Assembly: GCA_033875255.1 (NCBI GenBank)
Contig: JAWZSN010000007.1
Coordinates: 137,883 to 201,882, forward strand
Direction: 5' to 3'
DNA: 64,000 nucleotides
DNA from: Marinimicrococcus sp033875255
GTDB lineage: Bacteria; Pseudomonadota; Alphaproteobacteria; Geminicoccales; Geminicoccaceae
Shown here: positions 50,981 to 59,112 of the stretch, in pieces
Layout: every line of letters begins with the position of its first letter
Numbering within the stretch: position 1 is the stretch's first letter
The notes under the pieces: model-generated
Told to the model about the DNA's origin: nothing
The model's input: the letters and a program-made list of their open reading frames with translations, nothing else
Database searches by the model: none
Position numbers and translations under genes: made by a program

Positions 50981-52966
50981 ATGAACCATTCCACACAGGT
51001 GAACCCACAGATGAGCAGCGCCGTGCAGCCCCGCGAGGACCTCTCTCGCCCGAGCGGAGTGACCATCACTCTGCCGGATGGCGCCACGCGCAGCTTCGAT
51101 CACGCGCCGACCGGGCTCGAGGTCGCCGCCGCGATCGCCAGGAGCCTCGCCAAGAGCGCGCTCGCCATCGAGGTGGAGGGCGAGCTGCGCGACCTCGACC
51201 GGCCGATCGAGAGCGACGCCCGGGTGCGCCTGATCCGCGCCCAGGATCCCGAGGCCCTGGGGCTGCTCCGCCACGACTGCGCGCACGTCATGGCCGAGGC
51301 GGTGCAGAGCCTCTTCCCCGGCACCCAGGTCACCATCGGCCCGGCGATCGCCAACGGGTTCTACTACGACTTCCACCGCGAGCAGCCCTTCTCCACCGAC
51401 GACCTGGCGCGCATCGAGGCGCGCATGGCCGAGATCATCAAGGCCAACAAGCCGTTCCGCCGCGAGGAGGTGAGCCGCGAGGAGGCGCGCCGCCGCTTTA
51501 AGGCCATGGGCGAGACCTTCAAGCTGGAGATCCTCGACGCCATCCCCGAGGACCAGGCGGTAACGCTCTACCACCAGGACGGCTGGTTCGACCTGTGCCG
51601 CGGGCCGCACGCGCCCACGACCGGCAGGATCGGCGCGTTCAAGCTCACCAAGGTGGCCGGCGCCTACTGGCGCGGCGATTCGCGCAACCCGCAGCTCCAG
51701 CGGATCTACGGCACCGCCTTCCCCGACAAGGCGCAGCTCGACGCCTACCTGCATCAGCTCGAGGAGGCCGAGCGGCGCGACCATCGCCGGCTGGGCCGCG
51801 AGATGGACCTGTTCCACGTCCAGGAGGAGGCGCCAGGCGCCGTGTTCTGGCACCACAAGGGCTGGACCCTGTGGCGCGAGGTCGAGAACTACGTCCGCCG
51901 GCGCACCGCCGCCGAGGGCTACATGGAGGTCAAGACCCCGCAGCTGGTCGACAAGAGCCTGTGGGAGCGCTCGGGGCACGCCGACAAGTTCGGCTCGGAC
52001 ATGTTCTTCCTCGAGGCGGAGAAGCGCACCTTCGCCATCAAGCCGATGAACTGCCCGTGCCACGTGCAGATCTTCAACCAGAGCCTGCACAGCTACCGCG
52101 ACCTGCCGCTCAGGATGGCCGAGTTCGGCTCGTGCCACCGCAACGAGCCCTCGGGCGCGCTGCACGGAATCATGCGGGTGCGCGCCTTCACCCAGGATGA
52201 CGCGCACATCTTCTGCACGCCCGAGCAGATCACGGCCGAGAGCGTGGCCTTCGTCGAGCTGCTGCGCCGGGTCTATCGCGACTTCGGCTTTACCGACGTG
52301 CGGGTCAAGTTCTCCGACCGCCCGCCGGTCCGGGCCGGCGAGGACGCGGTCTGGGACCAGGCCGAGAGCGCGCTTTGGGAAGCCGTTCGTGCCGCCGGGC
52401 TCGAATGCACGCTGAACCCCGGCGAGGGTGCCTTCTACGGGCCCAAGCTCGAGTTCGTGCTCAGGGACGCGATCGGCCGCGACTGGCAGTGCGGCACGCT
52501 CCAGGTGGACTTCGTCCTGCCCGAGCGGCTCGACGCCGCCTATGTCGGCGCGGACGGCCAAAAGCACCGCCCGGTGATGCTGCACCGCGCCATCCTGGGC
52601 TCGCTGGAGCGCTTCATCGGCGTGCTCATCGAGCATTATGCAGGCCGCATGCCGGTGTGGCTGTCGCCCGTCCAGGTCGTGGTGGCCACGATCACCAACG
52701 AGGCCGACGACTATGCCGCCGAGGTGGTCGGGCGCCTGAAGGCGGCCGGCATCAGGGTCGAGGCCGACCTGCGCTCGGACAAGATCGGCTACAAGGTGCG
52801 CGAGCACGCGCTGCAGAAAGTACCGCTGCTGCTCGCCGTCGGCGGGCGCGAGGCGACCGAGAGGACGGTGAGCCTGCGCCGCCTGGGGAGCAAGGACCAG
52901 CAGAGCCTGTCCCTTGACGAGGCGGTGGCTTTGTGTCAGCGAGAGTCGCTAGCGCCGGACGCATGA
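50981..52966 (+). CDS. thrS: Threonyl-tRNA synthetase
   Basis: Class II synthetase (661 aa) charging tRNA-Thr. Domains in order: N-terminal TGS (VTITLPDGATRSFDHAPTG), editing domain with HDCAHVMAEAVQ and DLCRGPHAPTTG, catalytic core with MNCPCHVQIF (zinc cysteine), RMAEFGSCHRNEPSGALHG and MLHRAILGSLERFIGVLIEHY, then the anticodon-binding domain (WLSPVQVVVATI). ATG 50981 follows GAGG; ATG 51011 would trim ten non-conserved residues. infC follows after 105 bases. Confidence 0.95.
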   Translation: MNHSTQVNPQMSSAVQPREDLSRPSGVTITLPDGATRSFDHAPTGLEVAAAIARSLAKSALAIEVEGELRDLDRPIESDARVRLIRAQDPEALGLLRHDCAHVMAEAVQSLFPGTQVTIGPAIANGFYYDFHREQPFSTDDLARIEARMAEIIKANKPFRREEVSREEARRRFKAMGETFKLEILDAIPEDQAVTLYHQDGWFDLCRGPHAPTTGRIGAFKLTKVAGAYWRGDSRNPQLQRIYGTAFPDKAQLDAYLHQLEEAERRDHRRLGREMDLFHVQEEAPGAVFWHHKGWTLWREVENYVRRRTAAEGYMEVKTPQLVDKSLWERSGHADKFGSDMFFLEAEKRTFAIKPMNCPCHVQIFNQSLHSYRDLPLRMAEFGSCHRNEPSGALHGIMRVRAFTQDDAHIFCTPEQITAESVAFVELLRRVYRDFGFTDVRVKFSDRPPVRAGEDAVWDQAESALWEAVRAAGLECTLNPGEGAFYGPKLEFVLRDAIGRDWQCGTLQVDFVLPERLDAAYVGADGQKHRPVMLHRAILGSLERFIGVLIEHYAGRMPVWLSPVQVVVATITNEADDYAAEVVGRLKAAGIRVEADLRSDKIGYKVREHALQKVPLLLAVGGREATERTVSLRRLGSKDQQSLSLDEAVALCQRESLAPDA

Positions 52967-53071
52967 GGGCGCCGGCGGCTGGAAGGTTGGCTCAGCCTTG
53001 AGGTTAAGGTCGCGTCGACGGGGTTTGGCGCGACTTCTTGGTGTTAACAAAACGGAGGTAGATCGGCATCA

Positions 53072-53593
53072 ATGGCCAGTAGCACTCGCGAGGAATACCG
53101 CGTCAACCGTGTGATCGATGCGCACGAGGTTCGCCTTGTCGGAGCAGAAGGCGAGATGCTCGGCGTCGTCTCCTTGAGGGACGCGCTGGCACAAGCCGAA
53201 GAGGCGGGTCTCGATCTCGTCGAAGTGTCGCCGACCGCCAAGCCGCCGGTCTGCAAGATTCTCGACTACGGAAAGTTCAAGTACGAGGCGCAGAAGAAGG
53301 CCAATGCCGCGCGTAAGAGGCAGCGCGTCATCGAGGTCAAGGAAATCAAGATGCGCCCCGGCATCGATGACAATGACTACAGCATCAAGATGAAGAAGGT
53401 GCGCCAGTTCCTCGACGAGGGGGACAAGGTCAAGGTCACGATGCGCTTTCGCGGCCGGGAGATGGCCCACCAGCACATCGCCATCGACATCCTCAACAAG
53501 GTCAAGGAAGAGGTGGCCGATCTCGGCAAGGTCGAGCAGTTTCCCAAGCTCGAAGGCCGGCAGATGGTCATGGTGATGGCGCCGCTCAAGTGA
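53072..53593 (+). CDS. infC: Translation initiation factor IF-3
   Basis: Binds the 30S subunit and checks start-codon pairing. The 173-aa protein has the N-domain YRVNRVIDAHEVRLVG, the linker PVCKILDYGKFKYEAQKKANAARKRQ region and the C-domain VKEIKMRPGIDDNDY...VTMRFRGREMAHQ. The GGAGG at 53054-53058 is 13 bases before the ATG, longer than usual; no in-frame AUU or other rare start is closer. The next gene starts on the stop codon (GTGA). rpmI and rplT, the usual neighbours, are not here. Confidence 0.94.
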   Translation: MASSTREEYRVNRVIDAHEVRLVGAEGEMLGVVSLRDALAQAEEAGLDLVEVSPTAKPPVCKILDYGKFKYEAQKKANAARKRQRVIEVKEIKMRPGIDDNDYSIKMKKVRQFLDEGDKVKVTMRFRGREMAHQHIAIDILNKVKEEVADLGKVEQFPKLEGRQMVMVMAPLK

Positions 53594-55596
53594 CTGCAGC
53601 CCTGGCCGACCTGCTCCGCCAGGCCGGCTCTCCGCTGTCTTTCGACGAGGCCGACGCGCTGCTGGCGGGTATCGCCGCAGCGCCCGAGCCTCCGCAAGCC
53701 GAGGCCTGGCTCGCACTGTTCGGCGGCCAGCCCTCGCAGGCGCTGCGCGCCGCGCTGATCGCCCGGCGTGATGCCCTTCTCGGCGAGGCTGCCGCGAGGG
53801 AGGCCCGGTCTCCTGCCCTGCCCGAGCGGCTGAGGCTGCTTCGTGTAGAGCTGCGCCGCCAGGGTGTCGACGGCTTCTTCCTGCCGCGCACCGACGAGCA
53901 TGGCAGCGAGTACCTGCCGCTGGCGGCCGAGCGGGTCGCCTGGCTCACCGGCTTCACCGGCTCGGCCGGCCAGGTCGTGGTGCTGGCCGACAAGGCCGCG
54001 GTATTCTCCGACGGCCGCTACACGGTCCAGCTCGACGAGCAGGTCGACCCGGCGAGCTTCGAGCGTTGCCGCCTCGCCGAGGTGACCCCTGCCGGGTGGC
54101 TCGAGCGGAACCTGCCCGAGGGTGCCGCCCTGGGCTTCGATCCCTTCCTCGTCACCGCACGCGAGCGCACGGCGCTGGAGCGCGTGGTGGCAGCGCGCGG
54201 CGGGCGGCTGGTGGCCCTCGAGCGCAATCCCGTGGACGATGTGTGGACGGCGCGCCCCGCGGCGCCGGTGGCGCCGTTGCAGCTGCACGAGGAGCGCTTC
54301 GGCGGCGAGAGCAGTGCTGCCAGGCGCGAGCGCATCGGCGGCGAGATTGCCGCCAAGGGTGCCGACTGGCTGCTGCTGACGGGTGCCGATTCCATCGCCT
54401 GGCTGCTCAATGTCCGCGGCAGCGACATCCCCTTCAATCCCCTGACGCTGGGCTTTGCCCTGCTCCATCGCGACGGGACCTGCCGCTTCTTCCTCGATCC
54501 GCGCAAGGTCCCGCCCGGCACCAGCCTCGGCAATGCCGTCGCGCTGGAGCCTGTGGCCGGCTTCCCCGCCGCCCTCGACGCGCTGGGGCGCGAGGGTGCC
54601 AGGGTGCTGGCCGATCCCGGCGAGGCGCATGTGGGCTTCGTCGACAGGCTGCGCACGGCCGGCGCGGCCGTGGTCGAGGCCGAGAATCCCTGCCTGCTCG
54701 CCAAGGCCTGCAAGAACCCGGTCGAGGTGGCCGGCGCCGTCGCCGCGCAGCGCCGTGACGGCGCGGCCATGGTCCGCTTCCTCGCCTGGCTCGACGCCCA
54801 GCCCGTGGACGGGGCCGTCGACGAGGTCAGCGCCGCCGACCGGCTCGAGGCCGAGCGGGCGAAGGATCCGCTCTTTCGCGGCCTCTCCTTCCCGACCATC
54901 TCGGCGCATGGCCCCAACGCCGCCCTGCCCCACTACCGGACCACGCCCGAGACCCGGCGGCGGCTCGCCGGGGGCACCGTCTATCTCGTGGATTCCGGCG
55001 GCCAGTATCTCGACGCCACCACCGACATCACCCGCACCGTCGCCCGCGGCGAGGCCAGCGAGGAGATCCGCGAGCGCTTCACCCTGGTCCTCAAGGGCCA
55101 CATCGCGGTGGCGACGGCGGTCTTCCCCGAAGGCACTTCCGGCGCTCAGCTCGACACGCTGGCGCGTATCGCGCTGTGGCGGCACGGGCTGGATTTCGAC
55201 CACGGCACCGGCCACGGCGTCGGCAGCTATCTTTGCGTGCACGAGGGGCCGCAGCGGATCAGCAAGGTGAGCCAGACGCCGCTGCGCCCGGGCATGATCC
55301 TCTCCAACGAGCCCGGCTTCTACCGGCCCGGAGCCTACGGAATCCGGATCGAGAACCTGCTCGTGGTGGAGCCCCGCGCGACCCCCGAAGGCGGCGACCG
55401 CAAGCTGCTGGGCTTCAGAAACCTCACGCTCTGCCCCATCGACCGGCGCCTGGTGGAGCCGTCGCTGCTCTCGGCCGAAGAGCGCGCCTGGCTCGATGGC
55501 TACCACGCCATCGTCCTCGAGGAGCTGATGCCGCTCCTGCACGAGGAATCCGACCGGGCATGGCTGCGCACGGCCTGCGCCCGCCTCCACGACTAG
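53590..55596 (+). CDS. pepP: Xaa-Pro aminopeptidase (M24 family, aminopeptidase P) with N-terminal extension
   Basis: Cytosolic metallopeptidase (668 aa) that removes the first residue before proline. Two creatinase-type N-domains (LRLLRVELRRQGVDGFFLPRTDEHGSEYL and the second around WLLNVRGSDIPFNP) are followed by the M24 catalytic domain. Its metal ligands are visible in VDSGGQYLDATTDITR (two Asp), HGTGHGVGSYL (His), LSNEPGFY (Glu) and IRIENLLVV (Glu). The first 75 residues, before the usual start of the family, are an extra helical module (LADLLRQAGSPLSFDEADALLAG). The GTG start overlaps the infC stop by 4 bases, so the extension is probably translated. Confidence 0.9.
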   Translation: MTAALADLLRQAGSPLSFDEADALLAGIAAAPEPPQAEAWLALFGGQPSQALRAALIARRDALLGEAAAREARSPALPERLRLLRVELRRQGVDGFFLPRTDEHGSEYLPLAAERVAWLTGFTGSAGQVVVLADKAAVFSDGRYTVQLDEQVDPASFERCRLAEVTPAGWLERNLPEGAALGFDPFLVTARERTALERVVAARGGRLVALERNPVDDVWTARPAAPVAPLQLHEERFGGESSAARRERIGGEIAAKGADWLLLTGADSIAWLLNVRGSDIPFNPLTLGFALLHRDGTCRFFLDPRKVPPGTSLGNAVALEPVAGFPAALDALGREGARVLADPGEAHVGFVDRLRTAGAAVVEAENPCLLAKACKNPVEVAGAVAAQRRDGAAMVRFLAWLDAQPVDGAVDEVSAADRLEAERAKDPLFRGLSFPTISAHGPNAALPHYRTTPETRRRLAGGTVYLVDSGGQYLDATTDITRTVARGEASEEIRERFTLVLKGHIAVATAVFPEGTSGAQLDTLARIALWRHGLDFDHGTGHGVGSYLCVHEGPQRISKVSQTPLRPGMILSNEPGFYRPGAYGIRIENLLVVEPRATPEGGDRKLLGFRNLTLCPIDRRLVEPSLLSAEERAWLDGYHAIVLEELMPLLHEESDRAWLRTACARLHD

Positions 55597-55604
55597 AGCG
55601 CCCC

Positions 55605-55632
55605 CGCCGGTCGGCTGGCAGCCCGACCGGCG
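55605..55632 (+). terminator. GC hairpin after the aminopeptidase P gene
   Basis: CGCCGGTCGG (55605-55614) pairs perfectly with CCGACCGGCG (55623-55632), 9 bases after the stop. No T run follows directly; a T-rich tract occurs further on inside repeat R3 (55690-55702). Confidence 0.5.
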
Positions 55633-55674
55633 AGGTCAGCGGAAAGCGCAGGGCCGCAGCGGCGGTGCAAGGCA

Positions 55675-55725
55675 GGGCGCTGCGCGCAGCCGTTCTCTTT
55701 TTGCTTCTCGGGCTTGTCGACGGCG
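55675..55725 (-). repeat. Dispersed repeat, copy R3 (left partner)
   Basis: GGGCGCTGCGCGCAGCC followed by a T-rich tract and TTGTCGACGGCG. This is the most diverged copy: the GTCAGTC core is altered. It faces R4 in inverted orientation about 0.9 kb away, with the dead transposase in between. Confidence 0.6.
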
Positions 55726-55879
55726 CCCGGCAGACAGGTCGAGAAGCTCCCGCCACGGCTTCTCCACCTGCCCACCCTTCATTGGGCCCTCTACCCGATC
55801 ACCCTCCTGATCCACGGCCGGCCCTTTGATCCAAGCGCCGCGCCGACAGGCAACGGGGTGACGCGGCGTGGGCGGTGAT

Positions 55880-56575
55880 CGGGCCGCGCCCAGCCCGGGG
55901 CGCGGCGGGTCAGCGGCCGGCGGTTGATCAGCGCCATGCTGCACGTGCTGCGCTCGGACTGCGGCGAGACTGCCCGCAGGCCTGCGGGCCCTGAACGACC
56001 GTCTGCAACCGCTTCAACCGCTGGTCCCGGCGGCGGATCTAGCGGCGGCTGCTCGAGGGCGGGGCGCTCGGCGGCCGCGTCGCCATCGACAGCGGCGCTC
56101 GGCGGGAGGGAGCAAGGGGCCAGGAGAAGAGGCGATCGGGGTCTCCCGGACCACGAAGGTCCACCTGGCCCCCAGCTCTTGGCCCACCGATCTCCCCGGG
56201 CGGCCGCTCGCGTTCCGCCTGACGCCCGGCGACACCGCCGACATCCGCGTCGCGGGCGAGCTTTTGGCCGCGGCGGGGCCCGCCACCCGCATCAGCGCCG
56301 ACCGCGGCTACGACGCCGCCGCGCTGCGGCGCGAGATCGTCGAGCGCGGCGCCGAGCCGCTGATCCCCGGCCGCCGCAACCGCGAGCGCCCGTCCGCCAC
56401 GACCCCCGCGCCTGGCGCAAGTGCTGGCGCGTCGAGGCGGCGATCAACCGGCTGAAGGACTTCCGCCGCATTGCCACCCGCTACGACAAACTCGCGGCGA
56501 ATTTCCCGCCCACCGTGACGCAAGCGGCCGTCGCGGCCTTCCGGACCTGGTTGAGTCCGGACCCCAACCCCTCCC
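55880..56575 (+). pseudogene. Decayed IS5-family transposase
   Basis: Fragments of an IS5-type (IS427/IS1031-like) DDE transposase occur in the right order but in different frames. These are GRRLISAMLHVLRSDC, then TTVCNRFNRWSRR with an in-frame stop just after, then GVSRTTKVHLA...LPGRPLAFRLTPGDTADI, ISADRGYDAAALRREIVERGAEPLIPGRRNR (containing the DRGYD aspartate) and VEAAINRLKDFRRIATRYDKLAANF. At least three frameshifts and one stop make it inactive. GAGTCCGGACC just after the last fragment may be the old right end of the element. No matching left end was found. Confidence 0.85.
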
Positions 56576-56640
56576 GTGTCATCCTCACGGACGGTGGAAC
56601 AGGCGCGCCCCGGCGATGATCCGGCGGCGGTGTCCCACCC

Positions 56641-56729
56641 CAGCAGGATCGCGGAGAGAAATGAAGATCCGGTGAACGCTCACCGCCCCGACTGACGGAA
56701 TCAGAGAAGAACAGCCGCGCGCAGCGCCC
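56641..56729 (+). repeat. Dispersed repeat, copy R4 (right partner)
   Basis: CAGCAGGATCGCGGAGAGAA, GAAGATCCGG, CACCGCCCCGACTGACGG, an A-rich tract and CAGCCGCGCGCAGCGCCC. It aligns along its whole length with R2. It ends 8 bases from the stop of the minus-strand PGPGW gene. Confidence 0.8.
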
Positions 56730-56737
56730 GGGACGGC

Positions 56738-57013
56738 TCAGCCGCGCACGCGGCGCACCAGCCTTTTGAAGAAGGCGCGGGTGCGCTCGCTCCAGCGGTC
56801 GGCGAGCGCCTCGGCCTTCTCGATGCTGCTCTTGAGATGCGGGTGCCGGCCCTTGAGCCGCTCGAGCATGCGCTCCGCCCAGGGCGCGTGCCGGGCGAGG
56901 ATGAGCAGGCCCACGAGCAGGAACAGGATGCCCTGCAGGAAGGGCAGGAACAGGCCCAGCACGCCCAGCACCAGGAACCCGTAGCCCAGGCCCATCATGG
57001 CGATCCGGGTCAT
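56738..57013 (-). CDS. Small PGPGW-type membrane protein
   Basis: A 91-aa inner-membrane protein with a hydrophobic hairpin (MMGLGYGFLVLGVLGLFLPFLQGILFLLVGLLILA, two helices with a proline-containing turn) and a strongly basic C-terminal tail (KGRHPHLKSSIEKAEALADRW). This matches small proteins annotated as putative transmembrane PGPGW. Its ATG overlaps the ligA stop by 4 bases, so it is translated from the recN-ligA message. Function unknown. Confidence 0.78.
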   Translation of the reverse strand: MTRIAMMGLGYGFLVLGVLGLFLPFLQGILFLLVGLLILARHAPWAERMLERLKGRHPHLKSSIEKAEALADRWSERTRAFFKRLVRRVRG

Positions 57014-59112
57014 CGGGAGCCGGCCTGCTCGATCCACTCCGCTTCGCTCAAGACCGCAACCTCCAGTTCCCGCGCCTTGGCCAGCTTCGAGCCGGCATCG
57101 GCACCCGCGACGACGAAATCGGTGCTGCGCGAGACCGAGCCCGCCACCCTGGCACCGAGCGCTTGTGCCCGGGCCTTGGCCTCCGCTCTCGTCATATGCT
57201 CGAGGGAGCCGGTGAAGACCAGTGTCTTGCCGGCAAAAGGGGATGCGGCGGCCGGCGCGTGCACACTATCCTCGATGGTGAGCTCCGCGGCCAGCGCCTC
57301 CACCGCCTCCAGATTGTGCTGCTCCTTGAAGAACTCGACCAGCGCCTCGATCAGCGCGCCGCCGATACCGTTGACATTGTCGAGCTCGGCGCGGACCTCC
57401 TCCCCGCCCGCCGCCAGCGCCTTCATGGCGCCGAGCCAGCGATCATAGGCCACGAAATGCCGGGCCATCAGCCGCGCGTTGACCTCGCCGGTGAAGCGGA
57501 TGCCCAGGGCGTAGACGAACCGCTCGAGGGGGATCGTGCGGCGCGCCTCGATGGCCGCCTTGAGCTTCTCGATCTTTCTCGCACCCCAGCCCTCGAGCGA
57601 GGCCAGCCGCTCCAGCCGCTCGCCGTCGCGCGGCAGGGTGAAGAGATCCACCGGGCTCTTGACGATGCCGGTCTCGAGGAGCTGCGGCACCTGCTTCTTG
57701 CCCAGCCCCTCGATGTCGAAGGCCTCGCGGGAGACCAGGTGGCGCAGGCGCTCGGCGAGCTGGGCCGGGCAGACCAGGCCGCCGGTGCAGCGCCGTATCG
57801 CCTCGCCTTCCGGCCGCACCGCCAGCGAGCCGCACTCGGGGCAATGGTCGGGGAACAGGAATGGCTCGGTGCCTTCGGGCCGCCGCTCGGCCACCACCTC
57901 GACGACCTGCGGGATCACGTCGCCGGCCCGCTGGATCACCACCGTGTCGCCGACACGGATGTCCTTGCTCTCGATATAGTCCTGGTTGTGCAGGGTGGCC
58001 CGGCTCACCACGACCCCGCCCACCGTGATGGGCTCGAGCTCGGCCACCGGGGTCAGGGCGCCGGTGCGGCCCACCTGGATATTGACCGCCCTGACCACCG
58101 TCTGCGCCTGCTCGGCCGCGAACTTGTGGGCGATCGCCCAGCGCGGCGCCCGGCCGACAAAGCCCAGGCGCTGCTGCAGGTCGATCCGGTCGAGCTTGTC
58201 GACCACGCCGTCGATGTCGTAGGGCAGCTCGTGGCGGGCCGCACCGATCTCCGCCTGGAAGGCCAGCAGCTCCTCCGCCCCGCGGCAGCGCCGGGCCAGC
58301 GGATTGACGCTGAAGCCCATGGCCTCGAGGCGTTCGAGCCAGCCCGAGTAGCTGCCCGCGACCGGCGGATCGGCCTCGCCCCAGCCATAGGCGAAGAAGC
58401 GCAGCGGGCGGCGCGCGGTGACCGCGCTGTCGAGCTGGCGCAGCGAGCCTGCCGCGGCGTTGCGGGGATTGGCGAAGACCGGCTCGCCGGCCGCCTCGCG
58501 GCGCCGGTTGAGCTCGAGGAACGCCGCCTGCTCCATATAGACCTCGCCGCGGATCTCGAGGATGCGCGGGGGATCGTCGGTGAGCAGGCGCTGCGGCACG
58601 TCGCGCAGGGTGCGGACATTGGCGGTGACGTCCTCGCCCACCGTGCCGTCGCCGCGCGTGGCGCCGCGCACGAGGAAGCCGTCCTCGTAGCGCAGCGAGC
58701 AGGACAGGCCGTCGATCTTGGGCTCGGCCACGAAGTCCAGGGCCGCGTCCTCGCCGAGACCCAAAAAGCGGCGGATGCGGGCGATGAACTCTGCCACCTC
58801 CTCGCCGGCCATGGCGTTGTCGAGGGAGAGCATCGGCACGGCATGGCGCACCTTGCCGAAGCTCTCGACCGGCGGTGCGCCCACCCGCAGGCTCGGGCTG
58901 TCGGGCCGCCGCAGCGCCGCGAAGCGCTCCTCGAGCGCGCTGTTGCGGGCGCGCAGCGCATCGTAGTCGGCGTCGCTGATCTCGGGCGCGGCGTCGCGAT
59001 GGTAGAGCCGGTCGTGGCGCTCGATCTCGGCGGCGAGCCAGGCAAGCTCGGCTGCCGCCTGCGCCTCGTCCAGCTCGCCCACGGGAAGCCCCAGCGTCGC
59101 GGGCTTCTTCAT
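57010..59112 (-). CDS. ligA: NAD-dependent DNA ligase LigA
   Basis: Seals nicks during replication and repair. The 700-aa protein has domain Ia (HDRLYHRDAAPEISDADYD), the nucleotidyl lysine Lys132 in AEPKIDGLS, the OB fold (VQVGRTGALTPVAELEPI), a four-cysteine zinc finger (CPECGS and CTGGLVCPAQ), helix-hairpin-helix repeats and a C-terminal BRCT domain (about 622-700, KTLVFTGSLEHMTRAEAKA). The length is canonical. It overlaps recN by 4 bases upstream and the PGPGW gene downstream. Confidence 0.95.
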   Translation of the reverse strand: MKKPATLGLPVGELDEAQAAAELAWLAAEIERHDRLYHRDAAPEISDADYDALRARNSALEERFAALRRPDSPSLRVGAPPVESFGKVRHAVPMLSLDNAMAGEEVAEFIARIRRFLGLGEDAALDFVAEPKIDGLSCSLRYEDGFLVRGATRGDGTVGEDVTANVRTLRDVPQRLLTDDPPRILEIRGEVYMEQAAFLELNRRREAAGEPVFANPRNAAAGSLRQLDSAVTARRPLRFFAYGWGEADPPVAGSYSGWLERLEAMGFSVNPLARRCRGAEELLAFQAEIGAARHELPYDIDGVVDKLDRIDLQQRLGFVGRAPRWAIAHKFAAEQAQTVVRAVNIQVGRTGALTPVAELEPITVGGVVVSRATLHNQDYIESKDIRVGDTVVIQRAGDVIPQVVEVVAERRPEGTEPFLFPDHCPECGSLAVRPEGEAIRRCTGGLVCPAQLAERLRHLVSREAFDIEGLGKKQVPQLLETGIVKSPVDLFTLPRDGERLERLASLEGWGARKIEKLKAAIEARRTIPLERFVYALGIRFTGEVNARLMARHFVAYDRWLGAMKALAAGGEEVRAELDNVNGIGGALIEALVEFFKEQHNLEAVEALAAELTIEDSVHAPAAASPFAGKTLVFTGSLEHMTRAEAKARAQALGARVAGSVSRSTDFVVAGADAGSKLAKARELEVAVLSEAEWIEQAGSR

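Noticed and set aside
55675..55705. R3 as an ordinary intrinsic terminator of the aminopeptidase P gene
   Set aside because: GCTGCGCGCAGC is self-complementary and followed by Ts, but the usable stem is only about 4 bp; the match to five other repeat copies explains the sequence better. A terminator role is not excluded.
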